Positions 44,538 to 58,800 of a DNA stretch of 64,000 nucleotides are shown piece by piece. The notes under the pieces are model-generated. The model worked only from the letters and a program-made list of their open reading frames with translations, searched no databases and was not told where the DNA came from. The stretch spans positions 1 to 64,000 of the forward strand of contig JBAIAC010000632.1 in assembly GCA_037349315.1 (NCBI GenBank), written 5' to 3'. How positions within the stretch are numbered: position 1 is the first letter of the stretch; each line of letters begins with the position of its first letter. Made by a program: the position numbers and the translations under genes. Source of the DNA: Chelydra serpentina (taxonomy: Eukaryota; Chordata; Testudines; Chelydridae).

Positions 44538-45620
44538 CTAGCTGCAACTCCAAGTGTGATTTGGCCTTCTAATTTCACTCCTGCATGCCTGAACAATATT
44601 TTTATACTCCTCCCTGGTCATTTGTCCAATCTTCCACTTCTTGTAAGCTGCTTTTTTGTGTTTAAGACGAGCAAGGATTTCACTGTTAAGCCAAGCTGGT
44701 CGCCTGCCATATTTACTTTTCTTTCTACACATCGGGATGGTTTGTTCCTGCAACCTCAATAAGGATTCTTTAAAATACAGCCAGCTTTCCTCGACTCCTT
44801 TCCCCCTCATGTTATTCTCCCAGGGGACCTTGCCCATCAGTTCCCTGAGGGAGTCAAAGTCTGCTTTTCTGAAGTCCAGGCTCTGTATTCTACTGCTCTT
44901 CTTTCTTCCTTGTGTCAGGATCCTGAACTCGACTATCTCATGGTCACTGCCTCCCAGGTTCCCATCCACTATTGCTTCCTCTACTATTTCCTCCCTGTTT
45001 GTGAGCAGCAGGTCAAGAAGAGCTTTTCCCCTAGTTGGTTCCTCCAGCAACCGCACCAGGAAATTGTCCCCTACACTTTCCAAAAACTTCTTGGATTGTC
45101 TGTGGACCGCTGTATTGCTCCCCCAGCAGATATCGGGGTGATTAAAGTCACCCATGAGAACCAGGGCCTGTGATCTAGTAACTTCTGTTAGTTGCTGGAA
45201 GAAAGCCTCGTCCACCTCATCCCCCTGGTCTGGTGGTCTGTAGCAGACTCCCACCACGACATTACCCTTGTTGCTCACACTTCTAAATTTAATCCAGACA
45301 CCCTCAGGTTTTTCTGCAGTTTCATACTGGAGCTCTGAGCAGTCATACTGCTCTCTTACATACAACGAAACTCCCCCACCTTTTCTGCCCTGCCTATCCT
45401 TCCTGAACAGTTTATAGCCATCCATGACAGTACTCCAATCATGTGAGTTATCCCACCAAGTCTCTGTTATTCCAATTACATCATAATTCCTTGACTGTGC
45501 CAGGACTTCCAGTTCTCCCTGCTTGTTCCCCAGGCTTCTTGCATTTGTGTATAGGCATTTAAGGTAACTCACCGATTGTCCTGCTGTCCCAGTATGGGCA
45601 GGAGCCCTCCCCTCTTGCAC
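44538..45620 (-). pseudogene. CR1 ORF2 endonuclease domain (copy 3)
   Basis: A 360-residue frame with all endonuclease motifs of copies 1 and 2 ([28 protein letters not shown]) and the same premature end. About 35 bases of CR1-type sequence lie upstream of the first Met of all copies, up to the hexamer junction. Confidence 0.9.
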
Positions 45621-45690
45621 ACACCTACTTGTGCTTCTTCCCGGTATCCCACTTCCCCACTTACCTCGGGGCTTTGGTCTCCTTCCCCCT

Positions 45691-48600
45691 CACACTAAAC
45701 CCACCCCAACACTAACCCCACCCCCAATCTCACCTTCACTCTCACCCCACCCGAATCCCTGCCCTCACCCTCACCCTCACCCCCACCCCCACGCCCACCC
45801 TCACCCTTACCCCCACCGCCACTCCGACCCTCACCCTCACCCCACCCACACCCACACTCTCACCCTCACCCATACCCCACCCACACTCTCACCCTCACCC
45901 ACCAACCTAATCCTCGTCCTCACCCTCACCCCACGCACAGCCCCACCCCCACCCTCACCCTCACCCTCACCCCCACCGCCACTCCGACCCTAACCCTAAC
46001 CCTAACACCCACCCCCAGCTCCTCCCTCACCGACACCCTCAGTGCCACCCCGACCCTCACCCTCACCGCCACCCCCACCCACACTTTCACCCTCACCCGC
46101 ACCCCCAACCCCACTCCCACCCTCAACCTCACACACCCCCACTCTCACCGTCAACCTCACCCTAACCACCGCCACCACCCTCACCCCCAACCAGACCCTC
46201 ACCCTCACCCTCAAACCCACCCTCACCCCAAACCCCCATCCTCACTCTCACCTTCACCCTCACCCCACCCCTCACCCTAACCGCAACCCCAATCCCCACC
46301 CTCACCCTCACCACCACCGAAAACCCCCACCCGCACCCTCACCCTCACCCCCACCCTGACTCCCAATCCCACACTCACCCTCACCCTCACACTAACCCCA
46401 CCCTCACCCTAACCCCCACCTCCTCCCCAACCCCAGCCCTCACCGTCACCCACCCCCCCTCACCCTCACCCTCACCCCCTCCCCCACCCCCAGCCTCACC
46501 CCCGCCCTCACCCTCACCCCCACCGTAACCCACACCCACAACCTCACCCTCACCTCCACCCCCACCCTCACCCTCACCCCCACCCCCACAACCACCCACA
46601 CTCTCACCCTCACCTTCACTCTCACCCACAGCACCGCCCTCAACCTCACCCTCACCTTCACCCTCTCTCTCATCGCCACCCCCACGCTCACCCTCACCCA
46701 CACCGTCACCCAAACCCCACTCCCACTCCCACCCTGACCCTCACTCCCACCCCCACCCTCACCCTCATCCCCACCCCCAACCTCACCCTCCCCCTTTCCG
46801 TAACCCTCACCCTCAACCCCACCCCCACCCCCACCCTCACCCTCACCCCCACCCCCACCCCCACAGTCACCCTCACCCCGACCCTCAACGTCACCCCCAC
46901 CCTCACCGTCAACCTCACCCTAACTGCCGCCACCACCCTCACCCCCAACCCCACCCTCACTCTCACCCTCAAACTCACCCTCACCCCAAACCCCCATCCT
47001 CACTCTCACCTTCACCCTCCCCCTACCCCTCACCCTAAGCGCAACCCCAACCCCCACCCTCACCCTCACGAACACCAAAAAACCCCACCCGCACCCTCAC
47101 CATCACCCACACTGACTCCCACCCCCACACTCACCCTCACCTTCACCCTTATCCCCACCCCACCCCCACCCCCTCCCCAACCCCAAGCCTCACCGTCACC
47201 CACCCCCCCTCACCCTCACCCCCACCGTAATCCACAACCCCACCCTCACCCTCACCCCCACCCCCACATTCACCCTCACCCCCACCCCCACAACAACCCA
47301 CACTCTCACCCTCATCCACAGCACTGCCCTCAACCTCATATTCACCGTCACCCTCTCTCTCATCGCCACCCCCACAATCACCCTCACCCACACCGTCACC
47401 CAAACCGCCACTCACTCTCCCACCCTGACCCTCACCCCCACCCCCACCCTCACCCCCACTCACACCTGCACTCTCACCCTCACCCTCACTCTCAACCCAA
47501 CACCCAACCCACATCCACCCCACCCTCACCCTCACCTGCACCCTCACCGTAATGCTCATCCTCACCATCACCCCCACTCCCACCCCCACGTCCAACCCTC
47601 ACACTCCCCCTATCCGTAACCCTCACCCTCACCCTCGACCTCACCCCAACTCCCACCCCCAACCCCACCCTCACCCTTACCCCAACCCTCACAATCACCC
47701 TCACCCTCACACACAAACCCATACCCACGACCAGGCACACCCCTAACCCCACCCCAACCCTTACGCTCACCCTCACCCCCACCCCCACTCACAGTTTACA
47801 ATCACTCACACCTCAACCCCACCCTCACCATCACCCTCACCCTCAAACCACACCCCAACCCTCACCCTCTCCCTCACCCTTCACCAGCACTCCCACCCCC
47901 ACACTCACCCTCACCCTCACCCCAACCCCCTCCGACACCCCACCCCCACCCTTACCGTCACCTTCAGCCTCACCCTCACACCCACCCCCACCCTCACTCT
48001 CACCCTCAGCCTAACCCTAACCCTAACACTCACCCTCACCCTCACACCCCCCCCAACCCCCACGCCCACCCTCACCCTCACCCTCACCCTCACCATAACT
48101 CTAACTCCAAAGCCTACCGTCACTATCACCCTTAGCCCCACCCCCACCACCACCCTCACCCTCACCCACACCCTCACCCTCACCCTCAACCTCACCCCAT
48201 CCCCACCCCACCTCCACCCTCACCCTCACCCCGACCTCCACCCCATCCACCTCCTCACACTCACCCTGATCCTCAACAGCACCCCCACCCTCATCCTCAC
48301 CCCCACCCCCACCGTCGCTCTCACCCTCACCCTCACCCCAGCCCGACGCTCACCCTCACCCTCTCCCTTACCCCCACCCTCACGCTCACCCCCACCCTCA
48401 CCCTCACCCCCACCCCCTCTCCCACCCTCATCATCACCCCAACTCCCACCACCACCCTTACCCTCACCCCCTCTCCCACCCTCACCATCACCCCAACTCC
48501 CACCACCACCCTCACCCTCACCCTCATCATCAACCCTACCCTCAACCCCACCACCACCACCACCCACACACTCACCCTCACCCACGCCCTCACCCTCACC

Positions 48601-49785
48601 CCACCACCACCCCCTCCCTCACCCTCACCCCCAGACTCACCTTCACCCTAAGCCTCACCCTCACCCTCCCCCCAGACTCACCTTCACCCTAAGCCTCACC
48701 CTCACCCTCACCCCACCCCTACCCGCACCATCACACTCAACCCCACCCCCGCCCTCTTTCCCACACTCACCTTCATCCTATCCCCGACCCACAACCCCAT
48801 CCCCACCCCCACCCTCACTCTCACCCCCACCCCCAACCAAACCACCACCCTCACCCTCACCCTCACAGTAAAACCAAACCCCACCCTAACCCTCACCCTC
48901 ACCCCCAACCCAAGTCCCACCCTCACCCTCTCTCTCACTCTCACCCGCACCCTCGCCCCACCCCCACCCTCACCCTCACCCTGACCCCCACCCCCACCCC
49001 ACTCTCACCCCCACCCCCACCCTCACCCTCACCCCTCTCCTAACCACACCCTCACTCTCACCCTTACCCTCACACTCACCGTCACTCTCACACTCACCCT
49101 AATCCTAACCCTCCCCACCCCACGACCCACCCTCAGCCCAACCGCCACCGCCACCCAACCGTCACCATCACCATGAGCCTCACCCCACCCTCACCCTCAA
49201 CCTAATCCCCACCCCCAACCCGCACCCCCACCCCACCCTCACCTCACACCCCACCCCTAACCTTCACACCTCACCCTCACCCCAACCGCTATCTTCAACC
49301 CCACCCCCACCCCCACCCTCACCATTACCCTCTCCCTCACCCCCCTCCCCCCAGCCCACCCCCAACCTCACCCTCACCCATAACCCCACCCCCACTCTCA
49401 CCCCAACCCCCACCCCCAACCCCACCTCACCATCACCGTGAGCCTCACTCCCACCCTCATCCTAATCCCCACCCAACCCTCACCCCAACCGCCACCCCCA
49501 ACCCCACCCTCACCCTCACCCATACCCCCACCCAACCCTAACCCTCAACCTCACCCTCACCACAACCGCCACCCTAACCCCACCCCCTACCCTAACCCTC
49601 ACCCCCACCCTCACCCTAATCCCACCCCCCAACCCGCACCCGCACCTCTCCCTCACCCTCACCCCACCCCACCCTCACTCTCACCCCCACCCCTCCCCCC
49701 CTCCCCAACCCTAACCTTCAACCTCACCCTCACGCTTACCCCAACCCCACACAATCACCCCTCACCCTCAAACCCCAAGCCACAT
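45691..49785 (-). repeat. C-rich hexamer array (reverse of 12921-17870)
   Basis: Holds the same landmarks as the left arm in reverse (for example CCAAAAAACCCCACC near 47075, GTAATGCTCATCCTCACC near 47550), each only once. CCCTAA runs lie near 45987-46005 and 48008-48025. No gene is supported. Confidence 0.9.
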
Positions 49786-50348
49786 CCACGCAATACCGCG
49801 CAATGAACAATTCATTCCTGTTCAGCACAAGATTCAAATTTATCCTGGAATCCTCTTAAAAATGCCAGTTAGGTTTGTTGCTTCGCTTCTTGCACTGAAC
49901 TATCTCCTCCAAAAGCAGTTATGCGCTACTTGTTGGCTTTTCGTACAGATCCGTTCGTGAGAATACCTCACTACGATCAATTCAATCCTGTTCACTGCAA
50001 GTTCCAAATGTCTCCTGGAAGCCTCTATGAAACGTCCGTTAGATGTTTTACTGCGCTTTTTGTACCTATTAGATTTTGAAAATGCCTCAAAAAGCATTTC
50101 AATTCTGTTCACTGCTAAAGACGAATTTCACCTGGAATCCTCCTCCAAAAGCCGTTAGGATGCACTGTTTGGCTTTAGGTACAGTTCGGTTCCTGAGAAA
50201 ACCTCGCTATGAATAATGTTCACTGCTACTGCCAAATCTCTCCTGTAATCCACCTCCAAAAGGTTTTTAAACGAACTGCTTTGAATTTGGTACAGCCAAT
50301 TAGTGAGAAAAGCTATTTAGCTGTACTGCTGAGCTTCTGGTACAGATC
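49786..50348. repeat. Satellite block 3 (reverse copy of block 2)
   Basis: Reverse complement of 12351-12920, including the in-register joint between block-1-start and block-1-end monomers. The deletion therefore occurred before the inverted duplication. It ends at GGTACAGATC, where C-rich array resumes. Confidence 0.9.
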
Positions 50349-50808
50349 CCTAGCCCCAACCCCCACCCTCACCCTATCCCTAAATACACCGCCACCCTCA
50401 CCCTCAGCCCCCCACCCACTGTCCCCCTCCATCTCACCCACACCATGACTGTAACCCTTACCCTAAACCTCACCCTAACCCCGACCCCAACCCTCACTGT
50501 AACCCCCACCCCAACAGTCAACCTCACCCTCACACTCACCCCCACCCCAGTTCAAACCTCATGCTCAACCGTAAACTCACACCCACCCTCACGCTCACAC
50601 CTCACCCCCACCCCCTCCCATAAACTCACCCCCACTCAAACCGCCCATCCCCACCCTCAGCCGAACCCTCACCCACAACCGCACACTCACTGCAACCCAC
50701 ACCCCCCACCCTCACCCTCACTGTCACCCTCACTCTCACCCCCGCCCTCACGACCCACCCTCACGCTCCCCCCCCACCCCATGCCCACCCTCACCCTCAC
50801 TATCCCAG
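50349..50808 (-). repeat. C-rich hexamer array (reverse of 11899-12350)
   Basis: Short block ending at the strand switch CTCACTATCCCAGGGTGAGG near 50808, the mirror of the switch at 11898. Confidence 0.88.
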
Positions 50809-53800
50809 GGTGAGGGTGGGGGTGAGGTTGTGCATTACGGTGGAGGGTGGGGATGGGGGTGAATGTTAGCGTGAGGACTAGGGGTTGAGGGTGGGGGTGA
50901 TGTTGGGGGAGAGGATGAGGGTGGGGTTGGGATTGAGGGTGGTGGTGGGGGTGGGGGTTCCGGTGCGGGAGAGGCTGATGGTGATGGTTACAGTTAGGGT
51001 TAGGGTTAGGGTCAGAGTGAGGGTGAGGTTGGGGGTGAGGTTGGGGTGGGGGTAGCAGTTGGGATTAGGGTGGGGGTGAGGGTGGGTGTGGTGGTTAGGG
51101 TGAGGGTGAGGTTGTGGGTGGATGTGTGGGGCGGGGTTAGGGTGACTGTGGGGGAGATGGTGGGGGTGGGGGTGCGTGGAGGGTGAGACTGGTGGTGGGG
51201 TAGAGGGTGAAGGTTAGGGTGAGGGTGGGGATGGCTGTGAGGGTGAGGGTAGGGTTGCAGGTTTGTGTGGGGGTGAGGGTGAGGGTGATGGTGACGGTGG
51301 GTTTGGGAGTTAGGGTTAGCCTGAGGGTGAGGGGTGGAGTAGGGTTGGGGTGGGGTGGGGGTTGGGGTGAGCGAGAGGGTGGGGGTGAGGGTTGGCGTGA
51401 GGGTGAGGGTTGGGGTGTGAGTGAGGGTTGAGGAAGATTGTGGGGGTTGGGGTAGGGGTGAAGGTGATGGTGATGGTGAGGGTGGGGTTTGGGTTGACGT
51501 TGAGGGTGAGGGTGGGGGTGGGGTTTGGGGTGAGGGTGAGGGCGAGAGTGAGGGTTAGGATTAGGGTTCGGGTGAGGGTGGGCGTGAGGATGAGGGTGAG
51601 GGTGGGTGAGGGGTGGGTTTTGGTTTAGGGTGAGGATTACGGAGGGTGCGGGGTTTCGGGGGAGGGTGGTGGTGGGGGTGAGGGTGAGGATGAGGGTGAT
51701 CGTCAGGGTGGGGGTGGGGTGGGGGTGGGAGTGGAGGTGGGGGTGAGGTTGAGCGTTACGATGAGGGTGAGGGTGGGGTTGGGGGTCGGGTTGGGAGTGG
51801 GGATGAGGGTGAGGGTGAGCGTGACGGTGGGGGTGGCAGTGGGGGTGAGGGTGAGAGTGGGGTTGCTAGTGAGGGTGGGGGTGAGGGTGAGGATGAGTGT
51901 GGGGGTAAGTGTGAGGGTGACGGTGAACATCGGGCTGGGTGTGAGGGTGAGGGTGAGGGCGAGGGTGGGGGTGAAGATGAGGGTGAGGGTGAGGAGGAGG
52001 CTGAGAGTGGTGGTCGGGGTGAGGGGTGAGGGTCAGTCTGGGGGTGAGGGTCGGGGTGGGGGTGAGCGGGGAGGGTTCAGGCGAGGGTGAGGGTCAGGGT
52101 GGGGGGTGGGTGGGGTTGGGGGTAGGGTGAGGGTAAGGGTGGTGGTGGGAGTGGGGGTGAGCGTGAGAGTGTGGGTGGGGGTGGGGGTGAGGGGGTGGGT
52201 GAGGCAGAGGGTGGGGGTGGGGTGGGGGAGGGCGTGTGGGTGAGTTTGAGTGTGGGGGAGTGGGGGTGGAGGTGAGGGTGAGGGTGGGGTTGGGGGTGAG
52301 GATGAGTGTGATCGTCAGGTTGGGGGTGAGTTTTGAGCGTTACGATGAGGGTGCGGGTGCGGGTGAGTGTGAGGGTGAGGGTGGGATTAGGGGTCGGGTT
52401 GGGGGTGGGGATGAGGGTGAGGGTGAGCGTGAGGTTGGGGGTGGCAGTGGGGGTGAGGGTGAGAGTGGGGTTGCTAGTGAGGGTGGGGGTGAGGTTGAGG
52501 ATGAGTGTGGGGGTAAGGGGTGAGGGTAGCGGTGAACATCGGGCTGGGTGTGAGAGTGAGGGTGAGGGCGAGGGTGGGGGAAGGGGTGAAGATGAGGGTG
52601 AGGGTGAGGAGGAGGCTGAGAGTGGTGGTCGGGGTGAGGGTGAGGGTGAGGGTGGGGGTGAGGATGAGAGTGGGGTTGCGGGTGAGGGAGTGGGTGAGGG
52701 TGGGGGTGAGGGTGAGGATGAGTGTGGGGGTAAGTGTGAGGGTGACAATTAACATCGGGCCGGGTGTGAGGGTGAGGGTGAGGGCTAGGGTGGGGGTGGG
52801 AGTGAAGATGAGGGTGAGGGTGAGGAGGAGGCTGAGAGTGGTGGTCGGGGTGAGGGTGAGGGTGAGTGTGGGGGTGGGGGTGGGGGTGAGCGGGGAGGGT
52901 TCAGGCGAGGGTGAGGGTCAGGGTGGGGGTGGGGTTAGTGTTGGGGTAGGGTGAGAGTGAGGGTGGTGGTGGGAGTGGGGGTGAGCGTGAGGGGTGAGAG
53001 TGTGGGTGTGGGTGTGGGTTAGGGTGGGGGTGAGGGTCTGGGTGAGGCTGAGGGTGGGGGTGGGTGGGAGAGGGCGTGTGGGTGAGTTTGAGTGTGGGGG
53101 AGTGGGGGTGGAGGTGAGTGTGAGGGTGGGGTTGGGGGTGGAGGTGAGGGCGATGATGACGGTGGGCTTGGGGTTTAGGGTGAAGGTGAGGGTGAGGGTG
53201 ATCATGAGGGTGGGGGGTGGGGGGCGGTTGGGGTGAGGGTGAGGGTGATGGTGAGGTGTGGGGGTGCGGGTGGGGGTGAGGGTGATGGTGTGGGTGGGGT
53301 TTGGGGTGACAGTTAGGGTGAGGGTGGGGGTGGGGTTTGGGGTGAGGGTGAGGGCGAGAGTGAGGGATAGGATTAGGGTTCGGGTGAGGGTGGGCGTGAG
53401 GATAAGGGTGAGGGTGGGTGAGGGGTGGGTTTTGGTTTAGGGTGAGGATTTACGGAGGGTGCGGGGTTTCGGGTGAGGGTGGTGGTGGGGGTGAGGGTGA
53501 GGATGAGGGTGATCGTCAGGGTGGGGGTGGGGTGGTGGTGGGAGTGGGGGTGAGGTGGAGCGTTACGATGAGGGTGAGGGTGCTGGTGAGTGTGAGGGTG
53601 AGGGTGGGGTCGGGTTGGGGGTGGGGCAGAGGGTGAGGGTGAGCGTGAGTGTGGGGGTGGCAGTGGGGGTGAGGATGAGAGTGGGGTTGCGGGTGAGGGA
53701 GTGGGTGAGGGTATGGGTGAGGGTGAGGATGAGTGTGGGGGTAAGTGTGAGGGTGACGATGAACATCAGGCTGGGTGTGAAGGTGAGGGTGAGGGCGAGG

Positions 53801-55855
53801 GTGGGGGTGGGGGTGAAGATGAGGGTGAGGAGGAGGCTGAGAGTGGTGGTCGGGGTGAGGGTGAGGGTGAGGGTGGGGGTGGGGGTGGAGGTGAGCGGGG
53901 AGGGTTCAGGCGAGGGTGAGGGTCAGGGTGGGGGTGGGGTTGGGGGTATGGTGAGGGTGGGGGTGGGTGTGAGGGTGGGGGTGAGGGTGTGGGTGAGGCT
54001 GAGGGTGGGTGTGGGTGGGAGAGGGCGTGTGGGTGAGTTTGAGTGTGGGGGAGTGGGGGTGGAGGTGAGGGTGAGGGTGTGGTTGGGGGTAGGGTGAGGG
54101 TGAAGGTGGTGGTGGGAGTGGGTGTGAGCGTGAGAGGGAGAGTGGGGGTGAGGGTGGGGGTGGGGGTGGGGGTGAGGGTGGGGGTAATGGTGTCGTTGAG
54201 GCTGAGGGTGGGGGTGGGGTGGGGGAGGGTGTGTGGGTGAGTTTGAGTGTGGGGGAGTGGGGGTGGAGGTGAGGGTGAAGGTGAGGGTGGCGTTGGGGGT
54301 GGAGGTGAGGGCGATGGTGACGGTGGGCTTGGGGTTTAGGGTGAAGGTGAGGGTGAGGGTGATCATGAGGGTGTGGGTGGGGGTGGGGTGCGGGTGAGGG
54401 TTATGGTGTGGGTGGGGTTTGGGGTGATGGTGAGGGTGAGGGTGGGGGTGGGGTTCGGGGTGAGGGTGAGGTTGAGAGTGAGGGTTAGGATTAGGGTTCG
54501 GGTGAGGGTGGGCGTGTGGATGAGGGTGAGGGTGGGTGAGGGGTGGGTATTGTTTAGGGTGAGGATTACGGAGGGTGCGGGATTTTGGGTGAGGGTGAGG
54601 GTGGTGATGGGGGTGAGGGTGAGGATGAGGGTGATCGTCAGGGTGGGGGTGGGGTGGTGGTGGGAGTGGGGGTGAGGTTGAGCGTTACGATGAGGGTGAG
54701 GGTGCGGGTGAGTGTGAGGGTGAGGGTGGGGTCGGGTTGGGGGTGGGGAAGAGGGTGAGGGTGAGCGTGAGGGTGGGGGTGGCAGTGGGGGTGAGGATGA
54801 GAGTGGGGTTGCGGGTGAGGGAGTGGGTGAGGGTGTGGGTGAGGGTGAGGATGAGTGTGGGGGTAAGTGTGAGGGTGACGATGAACATCGGGCTGGTGTG
54901 ACGGTGAGGGTGAGGGCGAGGGTGGGGGTGATGGTGAAGATGAGGGTGAGGGTGAGGAGGAGGCTGGGAGTGGTGGTCGGGGTGAGGGTGAGGGTGGGGG
55001 TGGGGGTGGGGTGGGGGTGGGGTGAGCGGGGAGGGTTCAGGCGAGGGTGAGGGTCAGGGTGGGGGTCGGGTTGGGGGTAGGGTGAGGGTGAGGGTGGTGG
55101 TGGGAGTGGGGGTGAGCGTGAGGGTGAGAGTGTGGGTGGGGGTGGGGGTGAGGGTGGGGGTGAGGGTGTGGGTGAGGCTGAGGGTGGGGGTGGGTGGGGG
55201 AGGGCGTGTGGGTGAGTTTGAGTGTGGGGGAGTGGGGGTGGAGGTGAGGGTGAGGGTGAGGGTGGGGTTGGGGGTGAGGGTGAGGATGAGTGTGATCGTC
55301 AGGGTGGGGGTGGGGTGGGGGTGGGAGTGGGGGTGAGGTTGAGCATTACGATGAGGGTCAGGGTGCGGGTAAGTGTGAGGGTGAGGGTGGGGTTGGGGGT
55401 GGGGATGAGGGTGAGGGTGAGCGTGAGGGTGGGGGTGGCAGTGGGGGTGAGGGTGAGGTGGGGTTGCTAGTGAGGGAGTGTGTGAGGGTGGGGGTGAGGG
55501 TGAGGATGAGTGTGGGGGTAATGGTGAGGGTGACGGTGAACATCGGGCTGGGGGTGAGCGGGAGGGTTCAGGTGAGGGTGAGGGTGAGGGTGGAGGTGGG
55601 GGTGGGGTTGGGGGTAGGGTGAGGGTGAAGGTGGTGGTGGGAGTGGGGGTGAGCATGAGGGTGAGAGTGGGGGTGGGGGTGGGGGTGAGTATGGGGGAGT
55701 GGGGGTTGAGGTGAGGTGAGGGCGGGGATGGGGGTGGGTGTGAGGGCGATGGTGACGGTGGGCTTGGGATTTAGGGTGAAGGTGAGGTTGAGCATGAGGG
55801 TGGGGGTGGGGTTGTGGTTAGGGTGAGAGTGAGTGTGGAGGTGGGGGTTGGGGTA
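50809..55855 (+). repeat. G-rich hexamer array
   Basis: Mirror of the 8171-11898 block but longer (5.0 against 3.7 kb), through extra higher-order units. The landmark GAACATC(A/G)GGCTGG recurs near 51925, 52540, 52750, 53760, 54885 and 55540, against fewer copies on the left. A TTAGGG run lies near 50995-51010. It ends at GGGGTAACCACCACCACCCC. Confidence 0.88.
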
Positions 55856-58800
55856 ACCACCACCACCCCTACCTGCACCCTCACCCTCACCCTGACCCCC
55901 ACACCCACCCTCACCCTAACCCTAACCGCAATCCCCGCCCCCACCCACCCCCACGGTCACCCTCACACTCACCCCCACCCCCACCCTCACACACACTCTC
56001 ACCCTCCACCCTAACCCTAACCCTAACCCTCACCCTCACTCTCACCCCAACCCCACCCCAACCTCACCCTCACCCTCGCCCTCACCTTTACACTAACCCC
56101 AAGTTCACCATCACCGTCATCATCAATCGCACCCCCACCCTCACCCTCACGCTCACCCCCACTCCCACCCCCACCCCCACCCTCACCCTCACCCTCGCCC
56201 TCACCTTTACCCTAACCCCCAAGTTCAACGTGTCCGTCATCCTCAACCGCGCACCACCCCACCCTCACCCTCACGCTCTCTCCCACCCCACCTCCACCCG
56301 CACCCTCAACATCACCCTGACTCCCAACCCTACCCTTGCCACCGTCCTCACCCTCACCCCCAGCCTGACGCTCACCCTCATCTTTACCCCCACCCTCATC
56401 CCCACCCTCACCCACACCCTCACCCTCATCCCCACCTCAACCTCCACTCCCAACATCACTCTGACCCCCACTCCCATCCCCACCCTCACCCTCACCCTCA
56501 ACCCTACCGCTAACCCCAACCCCACCCCCACCCTCACCCTCACTCCAAACCCCACCCTCACCACGACCCTCAGCCTCACCCTCACCCTTACCCCAACCCC
56601 ACAATTACCCTCAACCTCAACCACAAAATCACGCCCATGCACAACTCCACCCCCCACCCCAAACCTTACACTCACCCTCACCCCCACCCACACTCACACC
56701 CTCACCCCCACTCACACCCCAACACTCACCCTCACCCTCACCCTAACCCCTAACCCCACCCCACCCTCACCCTCTCCCTCACCCTGACACCCACCCAAAC
56801 CCTCACCCCCAACCACAGCCTTACCCTCACCCTCACTCTAACCCCAAGCCCACCGTCACCATCACCCTCACCCCGACCACCACCTCCACCCTCACCCTCC
56901 CCATCCCCCCATCCCGTCTCCCACACTCACCCGCAAGCCCACCCCATCCCCACCCTCACCCTCACCACGACCCCCACCGCCACCCTCCTCCTCTCACTCA
57001 AGCTCATCCTCACATCCACCCTCACCCCCACCGCCACCGCCACCCTCACCCTAACCCTGACCCACACCCCCACCCCTACACCCACGCTCACCCTCACACT
57101 CGAACTCACCCTCACTTCTACCTCCACCCCCATTCCCACCCTGACCCTCACCTCCACACCCACCCTCACCCTCTTCCCAACCCCACACCCCCACCCCCAC
57201 CCTCAAATTCACCCTCACCGTCACCCCAACCCCACCCTCATCATCACCCTCAGTGTCAGCCTTACCTCAACCCCCACAATCACCCTCACCCTCACCCCAA
57301 CCCACAAACTCATACCCAGGACCAGGCACACGCCCAACCCCACCCCACCCTTACGCTCACCCTCCTCTCCACCCCCACTCTCACCCTCACCCTCACTCAC
57401 ACCTCAACCCCCACCCTCACCCCAACCCCCACCCCAACCCTAACCCTCTCCCTCCCCCTCCCACTCCCCGCCACCCCCACCCCAACCTCACCCTCACAGT
57501 AACCTCCACTCCCACCCTCACCCTAACCCCAACCCCCACCGCAACCCCACCCCACCCTCACCCTCACCCTCAGCCACACCCTAACCCTAACCCACACCCT
57601 CATGATCCCCCTCATCCTCACCTTCACCCTAAACCCCAAGCCCACCGTCACCATCACCCTCACCTCCACCCCCAACCCCACCCTCACCTTCACCCTCACC
57701 TCCACCCCCACTCCCCCACACTCAAATTCACCCACACACCCTCCCCCACCCCACCCCCACCCTCAGCCTCAACCACACCATTACCCCCACCCTCACCCCC
57801 ACCCCCACCCCCACTCTCACCCTCACGCTCACCCCCACTCCCACCACCACCTTCACCCTCACCCTACCCCCAACCACACCCTCAGCCTCACCTCCACCCC
57901 CACTCCCCCCACACTCAACCTCACCCACACCCACACCCACACCCCCACCCCCACCGTCACCCTCACCCCCCACCCTCACCCTCACCCTCACCTCCACCCC
58001 CACTCCCCCACACTCAAACTCACCCACACGCCCTCCCCCACCCACCCCCACCCTCAGCCTCACCCACACCCTCACCCCCACCCTCACCCCCACCCACACT
58101 CTCACCCTCACGCTCACCCCCACTCCCACCACCACCCTCACCCTCACCCTACCCCCAACCCCACCCCCACCCTGACCCTCACCCTCGCCTGAACCCTCCC
58201 CGCTCACCCCCACCCCCACCCTCACCCTCACCCTCACCCCAACCACCACTCTCAGCCTCCTCCTCACCCTCACCCTCATCTTCACCCTCACCCCCACCCT
58301 TGCCCTCACCCTCACCGTCACACCCAGCCCGATGTTCATCGTCACCCTCACACTTACCCCCACACTCATCCTCACCCTCACCCACACCCTCACCCACTCC
58401 CTCACCCGAAACCCCACTCTCATCCTCACCCCCACTGCCACCCCCACCCTCACGCTCACCCTCACCCTCTTCCCCACCCCTAACCCGACCCCACCCTCAC
58501 CCTCAAACTCACCCGCACCCTCACCCTCATCGTGACGCTCAACCTCACCCCCACTCCCACCACCACCCCACCCCCACCCTGACGATCACCCTCATCCTCA
58601 CCTTCACCCCCACCACCACCCTCACCCTCACCCAAAATCCCGCACCCTCCGTAATCCTCACCCTAAACCAATACCCACCCCTCACCCACCATCACCCTCA
58701 TCCTCACGCCCACCCTCACCCGAACTCTAATCCTAACCCTCACTCTCACCCTCACCCTCACCCCAAACCCCACCCCCACCCTCACCCTCACCATCACCCC

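Larger units (their letters stand above)
43737..45690 (-). mobile_element. CR1-type LINE fragment, copy 3 (no insertion)
   Basis: Reverse-strand copy with the same two ends as copies 1 and 2 and no MITE (intact site near 44286, TTTTCTAAGTAGTCCCG). It has private differences [11 protein letters not shown] and GRKKSSRIQ. Confidence 0.92.
36505..49085 (-). repeat. Right arm of giant inverted repeat
   Basis: Reverse complement of the left arm, starting at GCAGCAGCCGGATC. It holds one CR1 copy and a single version of the segment duplicated on the left, so it probably keeps the older arrangement. Arms differ by scattered substitutions (for example DRW for DGW in the gag-protease frame) and single-base indels. 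They are therefore two real loci or alleles and not one sequence read twice. Confidence 0.92.

Noticed and set aside
21731..49085. Pure assembly artefact (one locus joined to its own reverse complement)
   Set aside because: Not excluded, but arms differ by private amino-acid changes, a 333-bp doubling, a 7.6 kb duplication and a MITE, and a unique spacer lies between them.
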